DNA of 64,000 bases, from NCBI GenBank assembly GCA_037954665.1, contig JBBMOL010000184.1, positions 310,001 through 374,000 on the forward strand, given 5' to 3'. A program made the position numbers and the translations under genes. The notes under the pieces were generated by a model, which made no database searches, had not been told where the DNA came from, and was given only the letters and a program-made list of their open reading frames with translations. Of this stretch, positions 1 through 10,390 are shown one piece after another; within the stretch, counting starts at the first letter, position 1; each line of letters begins with the position of its first letter. This stretch comes from Laguncularia racemosa (lineage: Eukaryota; Streptophyta; Magnoliopsida; Myrtales; Combretaceae).

Positions 1-71
1 TGACAGGATTAAGGAACTATTGTGGAGGAGGCCAGAGTAGTGCTCAGGAGTGCCTGACAGATTAGGAACTA

Positions 72-2735
72 TTGGAGGAGTTTAAGGAGATAACATTTGA
101 GGAGCTACCTAATGGATTACCTCCCATGAGGGATATCCAACATCACATTGATCTGATCCCAGGAGCTAGTCTACCTAATCTCCCACACTATAGAATGAGT
201 CCAAAAGAAACAGAAATATTACAGGGGAAGGTGCAGGAACTACTCCAGAAGGGGTTCATCAGGGAGAGCATGAGTCCTTGTGCAGTGCCCGCCTTATTAA
301 CCCCAAAGAAAGATGGGAGTTGGCGTATGTGTGTTGACAGTAGGGCGATCAATAAAATTACCATTGGTTACAAATTCCCAATACCAAGGTTGGAGGACAT
401 GTTAGATTGTTTGAGTGGGGCTATGTTCTTTTCCAAGATCGATTTGAGAAGTGGCTACCATCAGATTCGGATTCGACCAGGGGATGAGTGGAAGACGGCC
501 TTTAAAACCAAAGAGGGCCTGTATGAATGGATGGTCATGCCTTTTGGCCTTAGCAACGCCCCAAGCACTTTCATGCGTGTAATGAATCAGGTACTTAAAC
601 CCTTTTCTGATCAGTTTGTAGTAGTTTATTTCGACGATATCCTGATTTATAGCAAAACTGAGGAGGAGCACATCAAGCATGTGAGGGAGGTGTTGAAGGT
701 TCTAAGGGAGAACAAGCTATTTGTGAATTTGAAGAAGTGTATATTCCTCTCTAGGAGGTTGCTATTTTTGGGTTTAGTTATTAGTGGTGATGGGAATTAC
801 TGTGGATGATGAGAAGGTCAGAGCTATTAGGGAATGGCCTATTCCTAAAACAGTGAGTGAATTGAGGAGTTTCCTGGGGTTGACAAGTTTCTATAGACGG
901 TTTATTCGGCATTTCAGTACCATTGCTGCACTTATGACTGAGTGCCTGAAGAAAGGGAAATTCCAGTGGAATGATGAAGTTGAAAGTAGTTTTGGGTTAT
1001 TGAAAGAAAAGTTGTGTAATGTACCGGTTCTTGCATTACCTGACTTTGATAAGTTGTTTGAAGTCGATTGTGATGCAAGTGGGGTTGGAATAGGGGCGGT
1101 ACTATCTCAGGAAAGGAGACCCATTGCATTCTTTAGTGAGAAGTTATGCGAGTCCAGGCGCAATTGGTCCACATATGACAAAGAATTCTATTCAGTTGTG
1201 CGCGCTTTGAGGACCTGAGAGCATTACCTAGTGGGCAAAGAATTCGTGCTATATTTTGATTGTGATGCCCTTAAACACTTGAGAAATCAGACCAGGATTA
1301 GCAAAGATATGCATGCAAGATGGGTACAATTTTTGCAGAAATTCCCATTTAAGCTGAAACATAAATTGGGAGTATACAATAAGGTTGCAGATGCTTTGAG
1401 CAGGCGAGCCAGCTTGTTGGTGACACTTCATACTGAAGTGGTGGGATTTGAATGTATGAAAGACTTGTATGGGATTGACACTGATTTTAAAGATACTTGG
1501 GAGATGTGTCGAACTAAACAGCCTAGCGATGATTTCCATATTTATGATGGGTATTTAATGAAGGGAAATCAATTGTGTATTCCCGAGTCTTCTTTGAGGG
1601 AGAAATTGATTCGTGATTTGCATGGGGGTGGATTAGCAGGTCATCTGGGAAGGGATAAGACTATTGCTGTAGTCAGTGATAGATACTACTGGCCACACTT
1701 GAGGCGTGATGTTGGAGGATTGTGCAACAGTGTTATACATGCCAGATGTCTAAAGGCTAGTCCCAAAACACTGCCCTCTACACTCTGCTCCCTGTTCTTG
1801 ATAACATATGGAGGATTTGTCCATGGACTTTGTCCTTGGATTGCCCCGTACCCAACGAGGCGTTGACTCTGTTTTTATTGTGGTTGACAGGTTCTCCAAG
1901 ATGGCCCATTTTATCTCGTGTCGAAAGGTTGCTGATGTTCAGGTCATTGCTAAGTTGTTCTTCAAAGAAGTGGTACGTCTTCATGGGGTGCCTAAATCCA
2001 TTACTTCAGACAGAGACAGCAAATTCTTGAGTCACTTTTGGAGAACTTTATGGCAGCTGTTTAATTCCTCATTGAACTATAGCAGCACGGCTCACCCTCA
2101 AACAGATGGTCAGACAGAAGCTACAAATCGAACTTTGGGCAATCTAATTAGAAGTATTTGTGGTGAAAAGCCCAAACAATGGGATGTGGCATTGGCTCAG
2201 GCGGAGTTCGCTTATAACATGCCGTTCACAGGACAACAGGCAAGTCTCCATTCTCTATCGTCTTATACCAGTACTCCTAACCATGCTGTGGATTTGATCA
2301 AGCTTCCAAGGAGTACTGAGTTTCACATAGCAGCCAAGAACCTAGCGGATAGTTGGCAAACATTACAACTGGGGTACGGCGAAAATTGAGCAATCTAATA
2401 CTAAGTACAAAGCTGCAGCTGACAAGCATCGAAGGCGACGAGTGTTTTCAGTAGGTGATCAAGTTATGGTATTCTTACGCAAGGAGTGGTTCCCTGTTGG
2501 AAAGTATAGCAAGCTTCAACCTAAGAAGTATGGTCCGTACTAGATTGTGCAGAAAATCAATGATAATGCTTATGTGGTTGGTTTACCGAACACTATGGGC
2601 ATTTCAAAGACCTTCAACGTCGCTGATATCTTCCCTTTCTTCCCTGACGGTGAGGCGTTATATCCTGAAGAGAACTCGGGGTCGAGTTCTTCATTGGTGG
2701 GAGAGAATGATGCGGACATCGTGGCGGACACATGT
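72..2735 (+). pseudogene. Ty3/gypsy pol remnant (RT, RNase H, integrase)
   Basis: Domains in order: reverse transcriptase (72-809) with YFDD at about 626-637; an RT/RNase H continuation in another frame (784-1218) with [12 protein letters not shown] and [11 protein letters not shown]; RNase H end and integrase zinc-finger start (1231-1740) with KVADALSRR; integrase core (1808-2389) with the D of SMDFV, the D of TSDRDSKF and the E of [10 protein letters not shown], so the DDE residues are still present; and a C-terminal part (about 2460-2735) with GISKTFNVAD. Visible lesions are a +1 shift near 795, a TGA at 1216-1218, a frame change near 1718-1810 that destroys the zinc-finger cysteines, a shift near 2220 and a TAG at 2540-2542. 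The tail appears to read into the LTR. Product: a dead polyprotein for replication by reverse transcription. Confidence 0.9.
2696..2707 (+). other. Polypurine tract of gypsy element 1
   Basis: GGTGGGAGAGAA lies directly before a TG dinucleotide, the expected position for the primer of plus-strand DNA synthesis. It is the best purine run near the pol end; an alternative LTR start at 2733 (TGTTGACA) has no such tract. Confidence 0.55.
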
Positions 2736-2749
2736 TGACACACGGGTGG

Positions 2750-3012
2750 ATACACGGCCGTGTATCGCGTCAGATCTCCACAGAAGCTTACACGGGTACA
2801 GTCACAGCTAGGGACATGGCCGTGTGTTCTATCTGGATTCTCACAGAAGCTTACACGGGTTCGGGCACGGCTTGGGACACGGCCGTGTAATGCGATCGTC
2901 ACATGCCCAGAAACATACACGGTCTAGAGACACGGCCGTGTATGCGACCGTGTACTGCGCTTGTCATATGCCCAGAAACATACACGGCCTAGAGGCACGG
3001 CTGTGTATGTGA
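2750..3012 (+). repeat. Array of ACACGGCCGTGT palindromes in the LTR
   Basis: Perfect or near-perfect copies of the palindrome ACACGGCCGTGT occur near 2752, 2814, 2876, 2930 and 2993, spaced roughly 55-65 bp. Half-motifs (ACACGGG) lie between them, and repeated blocks such as CACAGAAGCTTACACGGG and CAGAAACATACACGG intervene. This gives a tandem array of self-complementary units upstream of the LTR TATA box. The GC content is much higher than the flanks. Function unknown. Confidence 0.85.
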
Positions 3013-3091
3013 TAGGTTATAGACGTGTATATCATTATTTATTTCCACGTGTACGCTTAGATTTTCTCCTTTTAGATATTTTACGAGGGAG

Positions 3092-3099
3092 TATATATA
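3092..3099 (+). promoter_or_regulatory. TATA-like box in the gypsy 1 LTR
   Basis: TATATATA within GGGAGTATATATACCC, in the middle of the LTR and about 80 bp downstream of the palindrome array, as expected for a U3 promoter. Confidence 0.5.
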
Positions 3100-3277
3100 C
3101 CCTTTTGTCATACATGTTAGGGTTACGTCTTATTATACTTTGAAATACACTTTGAGAGAGATTTTTCTCCGTTCATCGATTGTGCGCAACCAGAGTTGGC
3201 ATCAAAGAGTTACTCTTTGTTGTTGTGAAACCAATCTATACTCGGATTCGTTTCATTATGCTTTCCGCGCTGCGTCA

Positions 3278-5142
3278 GTAATGTAGTGGCAACACCAGCT
3301 GATGAATAGTAGTTATTGGCTAAAGTCTAAACTCAAATATACTTAAAATTTAGGTGAAAAATCAATTTCTTGTTTAACCATTATTATCGGTCGACCCTAT
3401 CACTACTTTCTATTATCAACTTCTACTAGTTAGCTTAACCATTTTCCATTAGCAATAATTGTATTCCACTAATATAAATACTAGATATTGATTACTATTG
3501 AGAAAAAAAAAAAAAAGCTTGAGAAACATTCTCCCTCAAAATAAATGCATTCTTTTATTATGTATGAGGAGAGTTTCGATCAATATTTTGATTTATATTA
3601 TACAAAAAATACTGAATTACAATTATATGATTGTGTACCTTTCAAATTTTATAAATGGATATGTTAATTCAATAAAACGAAGGATTTAATTCAATAATTC
3701 ACATTGAGAATCTAGTTTGCACCCAAGAGACATTTCCACTCAAATTGAGTGTGAAAGCAATAGCAATTCAAGAGCACCTAAATTTGGCAACACACTAATA
3801 ATAGACCTCAAATCAAGATATCAACAAGCTATAAAGAATGACATCCAAGGAGTAAGACCTCAATACAAAGACATGTTTATCATTTTCCTATCATTTCAAA
3901 TGTGGAAGCAAAAGTAGTCATAGTCCACAAAAACATCACTCGCAAGCAATCGCACCAAACGTTTGGAGAAGAAGTCAACTCATCATCATCATTTATATTT
4001 TGGGGAGCCAGCATTCTACACTTCTTGTGAATTTTGAGCGATTCAAATTTCAACTTGTAGCAAGCGGGACCAAAAGAATATATGTCAACATCAAAATTAC
4101 TATCTGAAAATTTGCGTATTTTTTTAATTTTTAATACATAAAATTTTAAATTGATAAATATCATATTCAATTGAATTTTTATTTCATTATTCTAGAGAAA
4201 GAAAAAAAAATCTAATCTTGTAAATTCAGTGACAAGCATGAACCCATTATCTTTGATTTATTATGATATGTATTCACCGGAAATAAAAACATAAAATAAA
4301 ATATATTTTCGTAAACTAGTACTTTAGGTATATGTTAAAATTAGTAAAGTTTTATACATGTTGCTAATTTCTTTTGCTACAATACCAACGTGTGAAGTTC
4401 GCTTGGGTTGAGGTTGTAATTAAAACAACGTTAATTAGAAGCGGCAAGGTAGGTTGATTTTAGCGTTCAAATTGATTTTGTTTGATTTGGAGGACGTCCA
4501 CTATGATACTCATCCGATCAAGTTCTGACAAGTAATAAAAGTTAATCAACTTCTAATTAATAAAAAAGTAAAATATTGTATGAGTACTTTCGTTTTCAAA
4601 AAAATTGGGGGTTTGTATTTTTAATCGTAATCTCTACAATGTAATCATATCTTCACGTAAAAAGATATTTAGATACTTATATTAAGGTAAATTGTAAGTT
4701 GATTTGGATATTGTTTGATGTACACTTAAACCTTAAAAAATTGAGTGTTTAGTTTAAATCTTAAAAAAAAATGCTATCAAACCTATATGTAACTATTTCA
4801 CTTTTCAAAAAGTAGTAAAAAAGTAATCTTTAAGTATAAGAAATATTCAAAAACAAAAAAAGAAGAAGGAAGATTTTTTTTAAGGGATATTTTATATTTT
4901 TTTTCCATATATATAATTTAGTAGCTTTTTATTATATAGTTAGCAAAGATAAAATGGTCCATATCTATCGAATGATATGAAAGTACATCTTTTAAGAATT
5001 TGGGTTTTAGAAAAGTAATTTCAAAAATAAAAGATTAGATGCACATTAAATAAATACAAAAGATATATTTACAATTTTGGTTATTAACAATTATTTCATC
5101 ATGTTGTTAAAAAATGAATTGACTGGAGATTTATATATAGAA
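3278..5142. repeat. Dispersed repeat, copy 1 (pairs with 55125-57007)
   Basis: About 1.87 kb, collinear with 55125-57007 in the same orientation. A core of about 400 bp (3715-4110) differs at only about seven positions by eye, while the flanks differ more and carry indels. The core has short open frames in both copies (66 aa plus strand at 3717-3917; about 96 aa minus strand at 3880-4170) that I cannot assign to a family. No terminal repeats are seen, so this is a segmental duplication or an unknown repeat rather than a defined transposon. Confidence 0.85.
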
Positions 5143-7678
5143 ATTAGAAACCAGATGTTTAACAATGAGCACCATCAAGTTCACAAAAAAAGTGAGCCAT
5201 TAGATTTATTGTGGTATAAATTTGCTATTTTTTTGGGGTGGTCTGGTTTTGCATCGCTTTAGGATGATCTAGGCTAGCCAATTGTTCTGGGATTAGTGTG
5301 TTCTTCGGTGAGTGCCGGGTGCGATTGTAGGGTTAGTTCAATGAGTGGTAAATATTAGTTATAGTGGACATACTCAAGTGAGATATAGTATCGGTACCAA
5401 TCTCGATAGGCTTAGTATAAGTTAAATTGAGCCATAAAATGTGATTATTTTATATTTTGACCTTTTTTTTTTTGTGGTTCAGTGATTATTATGTGTTGAG
5501 GATAGTCATTTTCTTATTATTTAATAAAATGTATAATCATTTTACCTTTCAAATTGCTTACTATTTATTGGAGATGATCCAATAGGAAATTACAAAATAA
5601 GTTTGAGTAGTTTGTTGATGTTATCTGAGAAAAATTATTATCCAAAAAATCCTTTTATTATTGATACGCAAATGTATAGTTATAACTCGCTTGTTAAAGT
5701 TTTTTATTTTTAAATTTTGTATTAGACTGTACACAAAATAATAATAATAAATGTGTATTATAAAAAGTGGAACATAATTATAATAATTAAGTATTTTCAA
5801 AAGTGGTTGAACTCAAATCAAATTGCATTTAAAATAATTCAATTTAGAAATTCAAATCATTAAAAATAGTGCAATTTATCAAAAATTAAAAATATCTAAA
5901 TTAAATCCAACGAAACCGTAAACACCATTTATTTGCAAGGGCAATAATGGATACGTACCATCAATGGCTCTTCCTTCCAAGTTCCAACCAAATGCGGCAA
6001 TAAAATAGAATAGCCATTATCCTCTTAATGAACCATAGGCGATGAGGACTATGAAAAAGTTTAGGATTTAATTATATAATATTGGACACAATCTTGGGTG
6101 CATTTTCGTTGTATTGTCTCTAGAGAATTCCAAGTCTTGAGTAGAAATAATAAAGAAAGAAATGCCTGATGAAGTCCCTCGGCCGTGGATATAAGAAGTT
6201 TACGTCATCAAGCCATAACAGTAAACAACAAAAATCAAACAATTGACTTTGCTGTCTTGAACTTTGAAGGAATCCAGAATCGTAGAGATTTCTTCTGATT
6301 TATGAATTTCCTTCATCTTCGAGTAGCAATAGATTAATAATCACATGCAACCTGCCACTCCTATTATTTATTTGCTCCATAAGCCTCCGATGGCTTTATG
6401 AGAAAGAAATATTAATAGAAATATTCATAGTACAGCATAAATAACAAAAAAAAAAAAAGAAAGTAAAATGAGAACAAATAGCAGCTTAATGATAATAACG
6501 GTTTTGATAAAAAAGTGTATTGGAACACATGGTAAAAAACTTATTAAGGCAAGTTTTTTTTAAAAAAAAATCTTATTTTTACAAAAATTACAAACCTTAC
6601 ATGGTTTCAAATATTTTCTATCAGTGATATTTGTTAAAAAGAAAAGTAAAATAATTTACCTTATTTTCTTTTTTATCAAGAGTCCTAGGTAGTGTCTCAG
6701 TATTGGAACCTATCGAATCCTAGAGCTATTGGACCTATATGACCATTTTGATTTCAACATGGTTGTTATAGGTCACGGTTTCTAAACTAGAATTTACATT
6801 TATAGGATAGGACAAAGGATATAACTTCATATCTATTTAGAACTATATGGGACCTATGCTATATATAGTACAGATTTTATATTACAGGGTATTATATAAT
6901 TTCTCAATATTGCTTAAGCTACTTGACACTCCATCCAATGAATTTCGCTAATAAATATAATTAAATCTCACAATATAAATTAATCTAACAAAGTTGACTA
7001 TATCACAATCTATTATATTAGTTCAATGTTTATTTAGACAATTAAATCTATATTAAATCTCTAATAGAAGCTGATACTTAGTTTCTATATACCCTATTCT
7101 GTATTTTATCTAATTGAAATTCTTTACGTTGGTATTTTCTATACTTTACGTTTAGAAACAATATTGAATTTTAGTATGAATATCATAATATTGAACATAA
7201 ATGGTTATGAATGTACTCCCAATTATATTTCATTCATAGTGGGGTTGAGTTGTCTATGTCTATGAATGTACTCCTAATTATAGTAAAATACCAAACCTTA
7301 AGAGCAAAATAAGCAACTAATTGTGTCAACTAAATATTATCAAAATCCTAAAATATTGAATAAAATTCTCCAAGAAACTAAAAATATATATAATAAATTA
7401 CAAAAAATAAAATAAAACAAAACAGAACATTTACTAATAACAAAATAATAAATACAAAAACCTAGCTTGTGTCCTATCGTACCATTCTCCTTGGATAATT
7501 CGATATCTAGGGGGTAAATATGGTCTTCGCTTGTAATGAGATAGCACTCAATCTTAAATGGTTGAACTTACCCAAGAACTTTGTCTAGATAACTAATTCT
7601 TAAAAATTCGTTCAGAAGTGATAAGTTTCGATCCGATTAGGAGTCCTCAGGTTTTCCTGAATTCAATTCTTAGCCTGA
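5143..7678. other. AT-rich intergenic DNA, no gene seen
   Basis: Only short open frames with no recognisable protein signature, many homopolymer and AT runs. No splice-consistent coding series and no RNA gene was recognised. Confidence 0.6.
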
Positions 7679-7742
7679 TGTTCTTGGCAGAACACAAGTA
7701 GATTAATGTTCTTGGCAGAACACAAGTAGATTAATGTTCTTG
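7679..7742. repeat. 28-bp tandem repeat, two copies and a partial third
   Basis: A 28-bp unit beginning TGTTCTTGGCAGAACAC is repeated exactly at 7679-7706 and 7707-7734, followed by the first eight bases again. The unit contains the small palindrome GTTCTTGGCAGAAC. Confidence 0.9.
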
Positions 7743-8129
7743 ATGATTAGTCGGACTCTTTCTGATTAGGTTAACTAAAGCTGGTTACTATTCGGATTTA
7801 GAAGTCGATGGGAGTTGAAAGGATGAAAATAGAAAGACCCCATTTCCGTTGTTGTTTATGTTTGGAAATCTAGATGTGGATTGATTTATCTTGTTGACCT
7901 TGTTTGTGTAACCCTAGAGTTAATGCACTCGACCAAGATGCGTGTGTTATTCCAATTGAAACTACAACAATATAGTAGCTTTTCATATCTTGCTCCTATT
8001 GCCTTACATCAACTTGCCATGGTTGTTAGGGATATATTAGGGGGTGTAAAAATCGGCTTGAATCTAGTAGTATTAAATTTGAGCATAGTCGAGCTTAAAA
8101 TTTTTTATTTTTGTTCATGTCTAAATGAT

Positions 8130-8345
8130 GAGAAAAAATTTATTGGTTGATATACATCACGTATTATATATATGTGGTGTATAAATACTAATAGAAATTT
8201 GACATATATAATTTATGCAAGATACTAGTGGTAATTATTTAGGAAACCACCTATTTTATTATCATACGTGTTAAAATTCTATTAGTATTTATATGTCATG
8301 TGTATATAATACATGGCGTGTATTGATTAATGAATCTTTTTTCCT
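8130..8345. mobile_element. MITE, family 1, long inverted repeats
   Basis: The left arm (about 8131-8200) and right arm (about 8265-8343) are imperfect reverse complements over some 70 bp, sharing AAATACTAATAGAA and a TTGATATAC-type end, around a short centre. No coding capacity. A second, more diverged copy with the same arms lies at 61384-61577. Exact ends and target duplication are not certain, so the superfamily is not assigned. Confidence 0.7.
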
Positions 8346-8919
8346 AATTGCCATTTAAAAAGTTAAAGTTAGCTCGAGTAAGCTCATACAGACACAATGA
8401 TGTAGAAAGTTTTATACTCCTTTTCAATTTAATTTATATTATGACTTGAATTTGATGCATATTCAATGAAGATTGAAATATACTTAAACTCAATGATGCT
8501 CGCGAACTCGTTAGGTCAAACATATTTAAACTCGAGCTTAATGTCTAATCAGCCATAATCTCATTGATCTTGTGCAAAGGTTAAAGAACTTGAGTAGCTT
8601 GTAGGTTAACTTGATTAATTTATAATGGTAAAATGAATCTAGAACCTTTTGTTTGCCCAAGAAAATTTTATTAGTTGGAATTTAATCATCCACTTGTGAG
8701 AACATATGAAATTGATACATAATTCTTGTTAAATTAGAGATAATGGAGATAATTTATTTATTAAAGTTAAATTGTACTTGGTCAAAAAGCATATACAATA
8801 TTACCATAACCCAATGTAAATGAATCTTCAGTATGTTTCAACACTTTGTCGCCATGCATCATCAACTAAATATATATAAATATATATATTTCCATGTTTG
8901 TTAAGAGAAGATACATTAA
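8346..8919. other. Intergenic, nothing recognised
   Basis: AT-rich spacer between two MITEs; no coding or RNA signature seen. Confidence 0.55.
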
Positions 8920-9296
8920 GGTAGTGCTTAGATTGCAGTATTAGATAGTATAAATAAAATTGAACAGTACAAAAAAAAAATGACAATATAACTCTCCTAT
9001 ACCAAGTTTGGTATATATAGTATTAAATAAGAATTTTTGTGATGTCAATTGTTTAAATGTATAAAATATTACATTAAACATGATATATAAAGTAGTTGAC
9101 AATGATTTTTATGTTTTTATCAAGTGAATTTGATTTTTGTACTATATTTTAGATCGTACAAAATACAAATATTTTTATTTTTTCTATTACATTAAAATCA
9201 TTTTTATCCAATAATTGAGAAAATATGCAAACCAAATAAAGAATAAAATATTTTATTCTATCTAGTATCACAAATTTTTGACAACTAAACAATACC
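8920..9296 (+). mobile_element. Tourist-like MITE, family 2, copy 1
   Basis: 377-bp non-coding element with terminal inverted repeats starting GGTAGTGCTTAG (left) and GGTATTGTTTAG (reverse of right end), flanked on both sides by TAA. Three-base target duplications and GGT..GTTT ends are typical of PIF/Harbinger-derived Tourist MITEs. A second copy in the opposite orientation is at 60593-60962 and aligns along its whole length. Confidence 0.85.
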
Positions 9297-9299
9297 TAA

Positions 9300-10390
9300 T
9301 TATCTAGTGTTTAGCAAGGTAAAAACTCCCATAAGGCTAAGGATAGATGAAGAACTTGTGTCTAATTTTAAAAAAAAAAAGCTTTAATGGCATCAATGAA
9401 TCTTTTTTGTTTTTTAAATTTCAAGCATCTTTGTTTTAGGAAAATGATAATATGCCCTATTTTCACCCAAAAAAAGGGTAAAAAATCAACTAAATCTTTT
9501 GTTTTTCCTCGCTTTTAGTATAATATAAATAAGAAAAAGTATACTTTTAGAACTTAATGTTTATCTAACTTTTTATTTAAGTTATCAACCTTTTTTTTTT
9601 CTTCTATTGAAATCTTTAATATTTTCAAAATATTATAAAAAAAGACTTTCATTAAATCTATTAAGTTTTTTTATCAATTTGTGATACATATCAACTTCAA
9701 ATTAATTTATAGTAATTAAATTAACAAAATGGTGATATTAAAATATATTTATTTACATAATATCATAACAAATGATATTAAATATATTTAATGATATAAT
9801 ATAATGAAAATAATACAAAAATAATAGTTAAAATAAAAAATAGGCTAGAAAAATTTATGTGTATCATAGTCATTTTAACTAATTAGTCTAAGATTAATAA
9901 AAAGTTAATATATGCTCAAAATGAGTAGAAGATTTAATGAAATTATATTTTTATAAGATTTTAAAAACGTTGAAAACAAAATAGAAAAAAAAAAGTTGAT
10001 AACTCAAATAAAATAAATAAATAAATATTGAAGATTAAAAATGTACTTTTTCTTATAAATAATTGTTTTAGAACTGAACAAAGCCAATTATCTCTATTTA
10101 TTCCCATTGTTGACTCTATGTCCCTACTCCTTTCTCAATGAAAAAACAAAAAAATCTTATGGAGATTACGATATCATCAAATTGAAGCATAGCGGGCTGA
10201 ATTAGGGGAAAAAAGAAACTCAAGAAGAATTTGAAACAAATCCATAGGACATTGCTTATACTCAGCCTATATACAGGTCTATCGAGATTATTCTATAATT
10301 CCGTCGGCCAGTTGGTATATAAATATGAATTAATGGCAATACAATTGATATTCCTTAACAAGACCACTAATAGACGGAGATCTTGACCAT
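9300..10390. other. Intergenic region downstream of the GDSL gene
   Basis: Very AT-rich DNA with no recognised gene; its right end should hold the 3' UTR and polyadenylation region of the minus-strand GDSL gene. Confidence 0.5.

Larger units (their letters stand above)
1..3277 (+). mobile_element. Ty3/gypsy retrotransposon, 5'-truncated by the window edge
   Basis: The window opens inside the pol region of a Ty3/gypsy element and runs through reverse transcriptase, RNase H, integrase and a C-terminal region into a 3' LTR. The gag, protease and 5' LTR lie outside the window. The order RT-RNase H-integrase is diagnostic of Ty3/gypsy rather than Ty1/copia. A polypurine tract (2696-2707) precedes the inferred LTR start. 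The LTR ends in CA at 3277 and is followed by GTAAT, then by a repeat whose other copy (55125) reads GTACT at the same point, consistent with insertion into that repeat. The coding region has several frameshifts and stops, so the copy is not autonomous. Lineage is not assigned with confidence; the tail with FNVAD resembles several plant gypsy clades. Confidence 0.92.
2708..3277 (+). repeat. 3' LTR of gypsy element 1
   Basis: Inferred 570-bp LTR starting TGATGC after the polypurine tract and ending TGCGTCA, followed by a plausible 5-bp target duplication GTAAT. Its first half holds a palindrome array and its middle a TATA-like box at 3092-3099. The 5' LTR is outside the window, so the left border is an inference. 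Confidence 0.6.

Noticed and set aside
2750..3012. CRISPR-like regularly spaced repeats
   Set aside because: Plant nuclear DNA, units are palindromes within an LTR with similar, not unique, spacers.
2824..3143. Open frames of about 60 codons in the gypsy LTR
   Set aside because: They are translations of the palindrome array and its flanks, with no protein signature.
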